Assembly: GCA_012295275.1 (NCBI GenBank)
Contig: CM022676.1
Coordinates: 2,674,369 to 2,738,368, forward strand
Length of the DNA stretch: 64,000 bases
From: Chrysomallon squamiferum
Lineage: Eukaryota; Mollusca; Gastropoda; Neomphalida; Peltospiridae
Reading direction: 5' to 3'
Shown in pieces: positions 13,176-21,148 of this stretch. The notes beneath the pieces were generated by a model. That model made no database searches. It was not told the DNA's origin and saw nothing but the letters and a program-made list of their open reading frames with translations. Position 1 is the first letter of the stretch; every line of letters starts with the position of its first letter. The translations under genes and the position numbers were made by a program.

Positions 13176-14567
13176 CACCCCAAAAACAACTACAATAAGA
13201 ATAAATGACGTCGTAATAATTCTCAACCACAATAGTAATATAAATGTCTTAAGTATTTAAAAAATAAATAACAAAAATAAAAATGGAAAATAAAATAGAA
13301 AATAATAATAATAAAAACAATTGAATTAAACACAAAAATAATATAAAAAACTAATATATTACTAAAATACTTTTCATAGTCAGTGAAAACACAGTTAGCT
13401 GGAATGACATGTTTGTAGGGTATCATTCAGTTTGTTACTCGACTCGTTTGTCACACACCTTTTAACAACATGTGTTATACAATAATGGACTCATCTTCCT
13501 AGTTGTTACAGAGTCAGCTTAGGGAACAATTCAGAAACAAGAATACAAATATGTATCCACATCCATTTGTTATGAATTCAGTCACATTTCAGGAATAATA
13601 TGAACTAACACATCACATTCTATATATGTATGCAGTAATACGTGTTACATCACAGTGTTATATATAAGTATGTTCAGCCGGTAACTGTTCCATTAAGCTG
13701 ACTGTGTAACAAATGGGAGACAAATGACATATTCTGGAATATGACCTATTTTCTAACTGCCTTGTTTTAGTCTTTGTAAAGTTCAGAATTTGTATAAATA
13801 TGAAATATCTGTTGCTGATAATTGAAACTCACTAGTGTTTCACATGACTGTAACTGTTTTATTGGATTTTTACGTGTTTTCATCTTTACAATATGTTTGA
13901 TGTCGTATTTTCGTGAATCATGTAGCATGAATCATAAATCATCGAGTAAATGATTTCTTTCTTTACAAATAACAATATTTGTTCCACTTAACTCGAACAC
14001 GATACTGTATAACATGTTGACAGTCTTGTTTCATACGTGTCTCTTGTCTAAACAACTAGTGTTGTTTTCAAAAATAAAAATCTGGCTTTAGATACTGTCT
14101 TAATTTTCGAATAAATCAATAAATAAATAAATGAAAATCATTAATCGACATTAATCGTCTTATTAGTTGTATTGTTGGCGTTTTCATTAAAAAGTAAACG
14201 AAACAAAGAAATATGAAACCTTTCTGTGTAATTAATCTCACAATGGAATATAATTTTATTTTTAACACACTTGGAAATGTTTAATTAAAATTCTATTTTC
14301 AGCATAGAATTCGTTCACTTGTGATATACAAACTGTGCAGTTTAAATAATATACAGTGATAAATCTGTATCTACGTTTTAACACTAAACCACCTCCAATC
14401 AGGACACAGCTTAAATAAATGTGTTACTTTTTCAGTACATGGATCATATTTTCAGTAATATTAAAAATATTTATTTTAATTTATCAAATAAGAAATAAAA
14501 ATAAAAGCTTACCTAGACAGTAACTAACAAGGATGACAGAAACAAGTAAATATCGAAGCAGCGCCAT
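1858..14567 (-). CDS. Gene A: multi-Ig/FN3 transmembrane receptor with two ITAMs
   Basis: Predicted cell-surface receptor assembled by hand from exons with good splice sites: signal peptide (14513-14567), optional small exon (13363-13398), Ig1 (12781-13098), Ig2 split over 9159-9294 and 8545-8728, Ig3 (7975-8272), Ig4 (5985-6272), Ig5 (5430-5696), Ig6 (5058-5338), Ig7+FN3 (3790-4437), TM (2454-2585) and two tail exons (2075-2179, 1858-1976). Most junctions are phase 1, as in the Ig superfamily. The tail holds YEGL-x8-YSRI and YEDL-x8-YTKL, both matching the ITAM consensus that recruits Syk/ZAP-70-type tandem-SH2 kinases in vertebrates. Problems: a TGA in the TM exon (2542-2544), and phases that do not agree at the 9294 and 8272 acceptors and between 5058 and 4437. 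It may be partly decayed, alternatively spliced, or lack an exon I missed. Confidence 0.65.
2075..2179 (-). CDS. Gene A tail exon: first ITAM
   Basis: 105-nt exon between CTTTACAG and GTAAAA, phase 1 on both sides, so it can be skipped or included without shifting frame. It encodes about 35 residues with YEGL, eight residues (QQNRDTTE), then YSRI. Same layout as the next exon (YxxL, Q, ..., x8), so the two tail exons probably arose by exon duplication. Confidence 0.75.
2454..2585 (-). pseudogene. Gene A transmembrane exon with in-frame TGA
   Basis: 132-nt exon between ACTTCAG and GTAACT, phase 1/1. It encodes a Ser-rich stalk, then GAAV-stop-GALGSV, a strongly hydrophobic stretch (IVLIVIIVFFL) and RRCRPF, a classic stop-transfer end. 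The TGA (2542-2544) is probably a GGA to TGA change. Usage of the AG in TATGAG just after the stop would also be phase 1 and would skip the stop while keeping the membrane segment. Without that, the receptor ends before the membrane. Confidence 0.7.
3374..3489. repeat. 45-bp perfect inverted repeat (hairpin)
   Basis: Arms 3374-3418 and 3445-3489 are exact reverse complements with a 26-nt loop. It lies in the intron between the FN3 exon and the TM exon of gene A. A MITE-like element or a recent palindromic duplication is possible. A transcript from either strand would fold into a long stem. Confidence 0.85.
3541..3660. repeat. (AAT)n microsatellite
   Basis: Interrupted AAT/AATC repeat in a gene A intron. 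Confidence 0.9.
3790..4437 (-). CDS. Gene A Ig7 + fibronectin III exon
   Basis: 648-nt exon, phase 1/1 (acceptor ACTATAG, weak donor GTTAAT). The first half is Ig-like: Trp in FTWNNF, then DIGTYKLSVCNEVG, with the expected first cysteine not obvious. After GPPFPP comes an FN3 domain: FLSWLPNYPGG, FILQYK, ITNLHDKTVYDVRISAED. Ig followed by FN3 next to the membrane is typical of adhesion-type IgSF receptors. Two domains in one exon differs from the one-domain exons upstream. Confidence 0.8.
5058..5338 (-). CDS. Gene A Ig6 exon
   Basis: Starts after TTTTTCTTAG in phase 1. Ig signature: NITCFADGRPG, Trp in KHYWNG, and EDGGTYTCSVHNG. The only good donor (TAT|GTAAAA) is phase 0, which does not match the phase-1 acceptor of the next exon at 4437. 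Either the true donor is atypical or the junction is broken. Confidence 0.75.
5430..5696 (-). CDS. Gene A Ig5 exon
   Basis: 267-nt phase 1/1 exon (ATTTTAG acceptor, GTAAGT donor). I-set/C2-type Ig with LTLTCTSDSNPRP, Trp in LKWTFD and HGNYTCEANV. Confidence 0.85.
5985..6272 (-). CDS. Gene A Ig4 exon
   Basis: 288-nt phase 1/1 exon (TTAAATAG acceptor, GTACGA donor). Ig features: SLICSLPDSGKG, FYWIRNGSD, KEDNGVCYKCSAGNEY. A frameshifted paralogue lies at 20527-20804. Confidence 0.8.
6280..7970. other. Intron of gene A
   Basis: No further exon is visible. There is a short run of GATA-type repeats near 7720 and otherwise plain A+T-rich sequence. Confidence 0.5.
7975..8272 (-). CDS. Gene A Ig3 exon
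   Basis: Ig features: SLTCVTSPSNP, VYWYKNNEQ, ESDDGHSVYCHAG. Donor GTAAGA in phase 1. The upstream boundary is unclear: AAAATAG|GTG gives phase 0 while the preceding exon ends in phase 1, and an in-frame TAG lies just upstream. Joining from the phase-0 donor at 9159, skipping 8545-8728, would keep frame. Confidence 0.7.
8545..8728 (-). CDS. Gene A Ig2 second half
   Basis: 184-nt exon, phase 0 acceptor (ATTTAAG) matching the phase 0 donor of 9159, and phase 1 donor (CCAG|GTAAGA). Continues the Ig2 domain to YEKFICTSNFPG, the second-cysteine strand. An intron in the middle of an Ig domain is a departure from the other exons. Confidence 0.7.
9159..9294 (-). CDS. Gene A Ig2 first half
   Basis: 136-nt exon with acceptor TTACGTTTTAG (phase 2) and donor GTACGT (phase 0). 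Encodes the first Ig strands, with VTTGCAYPVV and ISWNFFG supplying the first Cys and Trp. The phase-2 acceptor does not match the phase-1 donor at 12781, so an exon between them may be missing from this model. Confidence 0.65.
9640..9865. repeat. (TA)n and (AAT)n microsatellites
   Basis: (TA)n to about 9733, then AAATA and (AAT)n to 9865. They lie in the long intron of gene A. Confidence 0.9.
9870..12690. other. Long gene A intron
   Basis: Contains the retroelement fragment at 11280-11486 and less A+T-rich sequence from 11.5 to 12.5 kb that may be further eroded mobile-element DNA. No convincing exon seen. Confidence 0.4.
11280..11486 (-). mobile_element. Non-LTR retrotransposon endonuclease fragment
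   Basis: Open frame of about 64 codons ending in TGA near 11290. It contains VAVQF, TITLCSVYLPP and a following polar segment (NPRDNQDLSDYL), the layout of the apurinic-type endonuclease domain of Jockey/CR1-like LINEs. Only a fragment remains, with no reverse transcriptase nearby. Confidence 0.6.
12781..13098 (-). CDS. Gene A Ig1 (V-like) exon
   Basis: 318-nt phase 1/1 exon (TTTGAAG acceptor, GTAAGT donor). First extracellular domain: LVLIYTNSEED, GACFASGGPCGSG, then ETKHAGTWNVTETYQNFVYSV. Ig-like strand pattern with an unusual close cysteine pair (about 7 residues apart) in place of the usual arrangement. Assignment as Ig-like is tentative. It joins in frame to the signal exon. Confidence 0.6.
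13363..13398 (-). CDS. Small exon near the gene A N-terminus
   Basis: Homologue of the 40-nt exons at 15615-15654 and 16919-16958, all encoding a DxEKYF motif. Here the Cys of DCEKYF is Tyr, and the donor AG|GTAAAG has changed to AGTAATA. Use of A|GTAATA would give a phase 1/1 exon that fits between the signal exon and Ig1. May be skipped or dead. Confidence 0.4.
14513..14567 (-). CDS. Gene A signal-peptide first exon (intact)
   Basis: ATG at 14567, 18 codons plus one base: MALLRYLLVSVILVSYCL, a short leader with a hydrophobic core, followed by GTAAGC in phase 1. The only fully intact member of four copies of this module in the window. Confidence 0.85.
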
Positions 14568-14634
14568 TGTGAATGTTGTGTTTAAACTTGTTTCTTCAGG
14601 GTTCACGAGTTGTACTTTATTTAGGTTTTCTTAC

Positions 14635-14650
14635 TGTGTCACGTTATTAC
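14635..14650 (-). promoter_or_regulatory. Conserved upstream block of gene A
   Basis: Same 16-mer as at 1307, placed 68 nt upstream of the gene A ATG, in a further conserved block (about 14640-14740) shared with 1310-1410. Probably promoter or 5' UTR. Confidence 0.45.
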
Positions 14651-15124
14651 TACAGCGCTGTCACTGTGTAAAAGTGTCTTCTTTTTTACATATATTTAAT
14701 TCACTTCGTTTCTTACTTAGCGCCTCAGTTCATCTATTTCTTTAATTTAGATAACAAAAATAAATAACCAAATGTCTTTTACAACAAACTGAATTAGTTA
14801 TACCGACGTAGCTTACTCTGGGTTGTTTCGATTTATTTGAAATATTTTAAACATATTAGTAAACAAACTATTTTTTGTCTTTTTATATCTTTTTCTGTCA
14901 TTTTACATCACGTTTTAAATTGTTACACTTATAATTTTAACTGCAGTGGGAGGAACACGAAACAAATTCTGAGCAGTCAGTGCGATATCGGTTTTCACTG
15001 AAATCACAGAGATAATCAAGAAACGACAACTCGTCTAAAAAGAAGAAAAAAGAAAATTCTGGCCTTCTTACTAATGGAAAAAGAGAAACATCTAGTCTAT
15101 GGCAGAAAAATTTGGAGTTAAAAC

Positions 15125-15300
<176 letters not shown>

Positions 15301-15614
15301 TCATTTTTAGTTTTTTAAGAGAAAAGCGGCTGGTTTTATCAGAATTACTAAAGTTATAATAATTTGGTTAAACTATCACTAATTTAAGTATGAATGAGCT
15401 CATTATGCGGCAAAATCATCTTCCTCTACCAATCACCTTGTGACAGTCACATGCACTATTTTTTTGTTTTTGTTTTTTGTTCTCTAACTCAAAATATCAA
15501 GTCCAGCTTATAAAGTTTTCTTTTCTTTTTTAACTCTAGAAGAAAATAAATGAATTAAAAAGAAAGAGGAAACAGATAAGAAAGAAGAGGCTACAAAGAA
15601 AACAAATACTTTAC

Positions 15615-15654
15615 CTAAAATACTTTTCACAGTCAGGGGGAAGATCACCATTAT
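15615..15654 (-). pseudogene. Orphan small exon copy (DxxDCEKYF)
   Basis: 40-nt exon-like block between ACACCAG and GTAAAG, phase 1 to 2, encoding NGDLPPDCEKYF. Its flanks match those of 16919-16958. No signal exon survives in its module. Confidence 0.5.
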
Positions 15655-16309
15655 CTGGTGTAGCATTACTGTAGAAACGATCCACACTGACATTTTCTGG
15701 AATCTGACCTAGTTTCTAACTGCCTTGCATTGCTCTATGTTAAGTTCTATGTAAAAAAGAATATAAAACAAATTAGGTGTCGAGCATATATTTCTTTCTA
15801 AATGATGATTTGCAATGCTATCTTGTTAGTGTTGTAAGTAGAAAGAGCCTATTGACTGAACTGCAGATCTGAGTTATCATAGATAACAAGACAAATTCGT
15901 CCCAGTGCGCCTATTGTATTATTTGTCGTAGCTGCTAGTGTCTCATTTGTTTATATTTATATTTAAGTGATTAAATCTGCGTTGAAATGATATGGGAGCC
16001 GCTACGTGTACATCATCTCACTCTGCCTCCAACTTTGTTAATCATAATCAAAGTTGTTTAGCTAAATAACTTCTCGGCATAATCATAAGTACAGACTTTG
16101 AGCGAAAAGTCTCTGAAGATTTTGAGGAGTTCATTTCATATTGTTGATGTAAAAAAGAAAAAGAAGAAGAAACTTATGGACCAGATTTTTATAATGTATC
16201 CCTTCTAAAAATATATCATCATCTAGATATAGATTCACTCTGACTAAAGTGGATTAGAAACTATTTTCATAGTACCAACTGAAGTAAAGTTATGAATAAT
16301 CAAATATTG

Positions 16310-16311
<2 letters not shown>

Positions 16312-16349
<38 letters not shown>

Positions 16350-16350
16350 T
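16312..16350. repeat. (ATT)n microsatellite
   Basis: Short ATT run. Confidence 0.9.
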
Positions 16351-16609
16351 GTACCGGATGAATGATTTTTTAAAATATTCAAATACGTTGCATACTGTAA
16401 TATTTACCTCATTCGGAGCAGTTTAGTTAAAACTGGGTTTTGATGATGCGATTCTCTCACTTGTTATAGATATGTCGTGCAGTTTACATAATTATATAGT
16501 GACAAAAGTTTAAGTCAAGTTTGAACACAAAACCAACTGTAACCGGGACACAAACTCAATGAAGGTTTTGCGTTTTGTGTACATGAATTTTATTTCCAGT
16601 AATATTTAG

Positions 16610-16690
16610 TATGTTGTGACAAAACTTCTTTTCTACGGGTGAATGAGTTGTGCTCTCTGTGTGTTATCTTACTGTGTCACGTTATTACTA
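16610..16690 (-). pseudogene. First-exon module lacking its signal exon
   Basis: Retains GTTGTG...GAGTTGTGCTCTCT and the conserved 16-mer at 16673-16688, aligned with the 5' UTR upstream of 14567. The signal-exon coding part is missing: sequence jumps from CAGTAATATTTA directly into the UTR. Confidence 0.55.
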
Positions 16691-16918
16691 CATCGCTCTC
16701 TCTATTATAGAGAGACTACTTCTTTCTGACTTTGATCAAATTATTCTCGCTTATCCAACTATTTAATTGAATGAAGGGAAATACGTACTAAAGTATCATT
16801 GTTTCATGACTTGCGGAAAAAACACAGCAAACAGTACATCTAGAAGAAAATAAATGAATTAAAAAGAAAGAGAAAACAGATAAGAAAGAAGAGGCTACAA
16901 AGAAAACAAATACTTTAC

Positions 16919-16958
16919 CTAAAATACTTTTCACAGTCAGGGAGAAGATCACCATGAT
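16919..16958 (-). pseudogene. Orphan small exon copy (HGDLLPDCEKYF)
   Basis: 40-nt exon between TTATTCCAG and GTAAAG, phase 1 to 2, almost identical to 15615-15654. It follows the damaged signal exon at 17116-17170 by about 160 nt. Confidence 0.5.
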
Positions 16959-17115
16959 CTGGAATAACATTACTAATTAAATAAAAGTTACAACAAATCA
17001 AAGTACTGAATTAGATGCTGTTTTAGTTTTGTATCGTTCTCAGCATCTGAAATCGCCATTGGTTATTCATAGCTTCTAGTCTGGGACAATTTCGAAAATA
17101 TTCCACACTACCAAT

Positions 17116-17170
17116 CCAGACTGTATCTGACAATCACGATAGAAACAAGAAAGTATCCAAACAGCGCCAT
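17116..17170 (-). pseudogene. Signal exon copy with lost splice donor
   Basis: ATG GCG CTG TTT..., MALFGYFLVSIVIVRYSL, an intact leader reading frame homologous to 14513-14567. The donor TCTAG|GTAAG has become TCTGG|ATTGG, so the exon cannot splice at the usual place. Confidence 0.65.
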
Positions 17171-17482
17171 TTTGTTTGTTCTGACTAAACTGTTTTTTTT
17201 TCCCCGAGTACACGATTTTGTAGTCTGTCTAGGTCATCTGCAACTCTCTCTATTACTACAGGTCTCTCTCTCTGACTCTCACTGATATTTCCAGAGGTGT
17301 CCGATAAAATTTCATTTGAGTAATTTTAGATATTGAATCAGTTATACAGTATTTTTGTATACATTCCCTAGAAAGAAAGAAAGAATAAATAAATAAAAAG
17401 GACAAAAACGATCTGGGATAAAAAAAGAATTGAAATAACTACAGAGACTCTGGAAGCCATGATTTCTAACACGTTTCAAAAA

Positions 17483-17546
<64 letters not shown>

Positions 17547-17555
17547 TATTTTACT
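17483..17555. repeat. (ATT)n microsatellite
   Basis: About 65 bp of pure ATT repeats. Confidence 0.95.
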
Positions 17556-17727
17556 ATTGGCATACAAAACTCCTCATAACGAATAAGGAATAAAAACATT
17601 TCAGATTTTCTTTACAAATACACATTTTATTTCAAGATAGTAATAAGTTATTATCAGTTCTCATCGTAGTTGGATAAATTTTAATATGATAAATAAAAGT
17701 GAATAATTCTAAATAAATGTTATTACC

Positions 17728-17825
17728 TCAACTCGGTGTGTTATCAGACACCTTCAGCTTTTCATACGCAGGTGCATCACGTGATTGTAAACACTCGTAC
17801 TGAGTTGTAGGTATTTGACCATGTT
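17728..17825 (-). CDS. Gene B last exon: ITAM
   Basis: After TTTATAG, phase 1, 31 residues and TGA (17728-17730). QYECL, seven residues (QSRDAPA), then YEKL: an ITAM match. Resembles both gene A tail exons (YxxL followed by Q, then a charged spacer). Confidence 0.75.
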
Positions 17826-20184
17826 CTATAAATTTATTAATACTTTCATAAACACATTTTGATAAACTATTTTTCCGTAATATTTTCTAGAAAATATTAA
17901 TTAAAGAAATCGTTACCGGAATTTGAAAAAAATATTAGGCGCTTATTTTTAATTCATTTAATTTACTGCAGCTTCTTTGAGTTTATAACATATTGTATAT
18001 AAAACAAACCTAATAATGTTCTTTCAGTCTTTGTCGAAATTACTTATTAATTGTTCAAGCTCTTCATGAAGTGAATAAAATATGTGACTGTTTGTAACTG
18101 TCTGCCTCTTTGTGTGTATGGGTTTATGCATAAGGTTTGTTAATGTGTATGAAAAATTGGCATCTGATTTTGAATTTCCGCAATCATCTTGATTAATACT
18201 TCAAGATCTACTTCAGTTTGAATCGTTTTATGTATTAAAGAGACAGCTTCTTTGCAAAGGAAATTACTCTAGTAAAACTAGGATCTAAAAAAGATACTCA
18301 AAACACTGGATTTCTATTTTACCTGCACAAACAGCTGTTTCACCATTGATACGTCTTGATATCTGTGAAACATAATAAGAAAAATATACTGGTATCTCAT
18401 TCAAGTATATTTGGTTTTACTTGCATTGCTGTAACGAGACAATCACACACTTTGCAGAGGTATTTATGTTAATAGAGCAATGTAAATATTTTATTAGAGG
18501 TTAATATATTTTCAATCCTGATACAATTTTGCAGCAAAATTTACTTTAAACATAAATAATGATATGATATAGTTATGCACTTTGGGCATACTAGTGTCTA
18601 TTTCGAACAAGGTCTGCAGGTACTTTAGTAAATAGATACTGAATATCTCTTATCACAGTAGTAATCAGAAATATTTCAACACACTACTCACGTATGTGTT
18701 TCATTTTCATTTTTGCTGTCTGAACCTGTAACATATATGTACAGTTGTATTTTACAAGCTAAATAATAATTCTTACGTTGAAATAATTGGATTGGATTTT
18801 CTTTTTTAAACAACCAATGAAAAAAGAAAGAAACAATAATAAAAATAAATAAATGCACGCACATGCACACACACACACATACGTATATATAGTTAACGAT
18901 CAGAAAAAATATTAAAAATAAAAAGTAAGAAAGAAAGATAATTTTAAAATAAATTATTAAAAACTACAATAAAATAAATACGAAATATTCAAAACAGTAA
19001 AACAATATCTAATGAGTGAGTCTAAAATTTAACTGACTACGGATGGTGTAACCTCTTCTCCTCAAGATGAACAGAATAATTATTGCAGGAAAGCAGAGCA
19101 GAAGTATTCCTACTACCAGACCAATTCCAATTCCAGTTCCAAGTGTTGCCATGGACGAAGATTCTTCTACAGTGATTATAATAACAAGTTTAACTACATA
19201 AATCAATTATCCGCATTTACGTTTAATTTTTTAATTAAAACTTTCTTCTAAAGATCTTTCCTTAAATAATGCCAATAGTTTCGACAATGTCAAATTCACC
19301 AGAACCTGTATACAAGTAATGTAAAAAAGTAAACAAAAACACACAGAGAAGAAATAAATAAATAAATGAATAAATATTTTGCTGAAATTGTAAATGAAGA
19401 ATCGAAAACTATATATATTATTTTACTTACTAAAAGTAGTACAAACAGTCAAACAGTAACGGCTGTCATTTTTATTTGCAGACCAGTAAATTTTAAAGTG
19501 GTAGGAAGAATTGGACTTGAGATGAGAAATGTGTAAAGAAAAAGTCTTGTCGTGTCTCTTATTGTCTGACACTTGCAGACTGATAGACTGGTCTTCAGTA
19601 GACAAGCGTTGTTCGACAGTGAATCTAGTGAACTTGTTTGTGTTGTATTTCCACTTGAGATCTGCTGAAGTTTCTAACACATTTGTGCAGTAACACCATT
19701 CAGGAGCTGATTCAAGAACTAAAACGTGAAAAAAGATTTATGTTGTGTTTTAATTTCATCTGCAATTTATATATATATACATTTTAGTAAAACCTGCATA
19801 TAAAAATTGATACTGGCTAATTCTGATAGGGATGGAAGCAACAAAAACAAAGAAATGAAAAATCATTTGTACTTGCTAACAAAGGTCACATGAAAAATGT
19901 GGAAATAAAGTTACCTGTAACAATGACACTGGCAGATCCTGACACTGAAGTGTTAAAAGAAGTTTTTGAAATTGCTGAACACGTGTACTCTCCTTGGTCT
20001 GACTGTTGAAATGAGCAGATTTGAAACAGAGAACCATCAGTGAGATGTTTTGTACCAGTTCGCCATTCAAATACAACACTGTCTGGATTACTGTCAGCTG
20101 TACAGTGTAGTATCACAAGTTTTCCCAGTTCAACTCTGATGTGACTCTCTGATAAAATTCTTACTCTGGGTGCATCTACACAGA
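17728..20184 (-). CDS. Gene B: Ig-FN3-TM receptor with ITAM tail, 5' end missing
   Basis: Exons: Ig (19915-20184), FN3 (19431-19718), TM (19053-19166), two small exons (18692-18725, 18323-18362) and the last exon (17728-17825) with YECL-x7-YEKL. Ig, FN3 and TM exons are phase 1/1. The order Ig-FN3-TM-tail matches the membrane-proximal half of gene A. Upstream there is only a frameshifted Ig exon (20527-20804), and no signal exon was found before the tail of gene G2, so gene B is truncated at its 5' end or uses a distant first exon. TM to last exon joins in frame; including both small exons (34 + 40 nt) shifts frame out of the ITAM. Confidence 0.6.
18323..18362 (-). CDS. Gene B small tail exon (40 nt)
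   Basis: Between GTTTCACAG and GTAAAA. Read in phase 2 after the 34-nt exon it gives TYQDVSMVKQLFVQ and ends in phase 0, out of frame with the ITAM exon. Read in phase 0 it ends in phase 1, which fits the ITAM exon but not the 34-nt exon. Confidence 0.35.
18692..18725 (-). CDS. Gene B small tail exon (34 nt)
   Basis: Between ATGTTACAG and GTGAGT, phase 1 to 2, encoding SDSKNENETH. Same length, phase and first five bases (GTTCA) as the gene G2 exon 24050-24083, so probably homologous. Confidence 0.45.
19053..19166 (-). CDS. Gene B transmembrane exon
   Basis: Acceptor ATCACTGTAG, phase 1. EESSSMATLGTG stalk, glycine-rich hydrophobic helix (IGLVVGILLLCFPAIIILFIL) split around residues 15-35, then RRRG stop-transfer. 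Donor G|GTTACA is plausible. Without splicing, the frame ends at a TAG (19009-19011) after a short tail. Confidence 0.75.
19431..19718 (-). CDS. Gene B FN3 exon
   Basis: 288-nt phase 1/1 exon (CGTTTTAG acceptor, GTAAGT donor). ADLKWKYN, FTRFTVEQRL and SYHFKIYWSANKN give the FN3 strand pattern. Extra cysteines (WCYC near the start, CLTVC near the end) suggest a domain-linking disulfide. Confidence 0.65.
19915..20184 (-). CDS. Gene B Ig exon
   Basis: Acceptor TATTTCAG, donor ACAG|GTAACT, phase 1/1. C2-type Ig: LVILHCTADSNPDS, FEWRTG, SDQGEYTCSAIS. Confidence 0.8.
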
Positions 20185-20526
20185 CTGAAATACAAATATA
20201 TGTAAAAAGAAGAAAAACAACAACATAATGCATGCACAGAAAAAAAAATACAAGAAAAAATACAATTAATCTAAGAGGAAACAGAAAACAGATCACATAG
20301 ATTGCATTATTTCGCAGAAAACTACTGAGGAGAAGTGGTAAAATACAGTTAACGTACATTGTTTATTTCTGTTTATTATTTATAAGGATGATGTGAGCAT
20401 GTTGAAAGCAATATTCAAATATCTTCCTAAATTATGTCAATATTATTTACTTATTTACTTAATGTGAAAGTTATAATGAACAAAGAAAACAAACAAAACA
20501 ACAACATTTAAACAACATAAAATATA

Positions 20527-20804
20527 CATTCGTATGAAGAGAATTAGATTCAAGTCTCTGTTGTCCACTTCTGTCTGTGAAGAGATTTCCAGCTGTACAT
20601 TTGTACCAGCCTCCATTGTCTTCCTTTGTAGTTGTCAGAATTTAAATCCTGTATTTTGAATGTCTGTTCCATTTCTAATCCAATAAAACTGAGCTGCTGC
20701 ATTTCCTTTACCACTGTCAGGTAAAGAACAAATGAAAGAGCATCCTGTGTTTTCTAGCCATGGCTGTTTTGGATCTGATGAAAGTGTTGGTTTGTTTGGA
20801 GGAT
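20527..20804 (-). pseudogene. Frameshifted Ig exon, paralogue of gene A Ig4
   Basis: Aligns throughout with 5985-6272 (shared CCATGGCTAGAAAACACAGG and SGKGNAAAQFYWI codons) but has a net 4-nt loss near 20640 (GTCAGAATTTAAATCC against GTCAGTGACAAGTTAAATCC), which shifts frame. The donor is also altered. Confidence 0.75.
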
Positions 20805-20849
20805 CTATTTAAAAGACTCGTTTTAATTCAGGTAAGTGGGGGTATTTAT

Positions 20850-21117
20850 CTCTTCTTTTCACTTTTTTTTTCCACATTTTCTCATATAAAGAAGGAGAGG
20901 AATATAATTAAATCTGGCTGTATCTGTAATTGCTCTAAAATTACTATTATTGTTATTTTCTTTGGAGAGTCAGACATGTAGATGTGTTTCTTTCACAGTG
21001 TATCTAAACATCTTAATTTTATTCAACTATTCTCGTTTTAATTGTTGTAAGTTAAATATTTTGTACTAGAAATAAGTATTAATATCGATAGATACATACA
21101 TACATACGTATACATAC

Positions 21118-21148
<31 letters not shown>

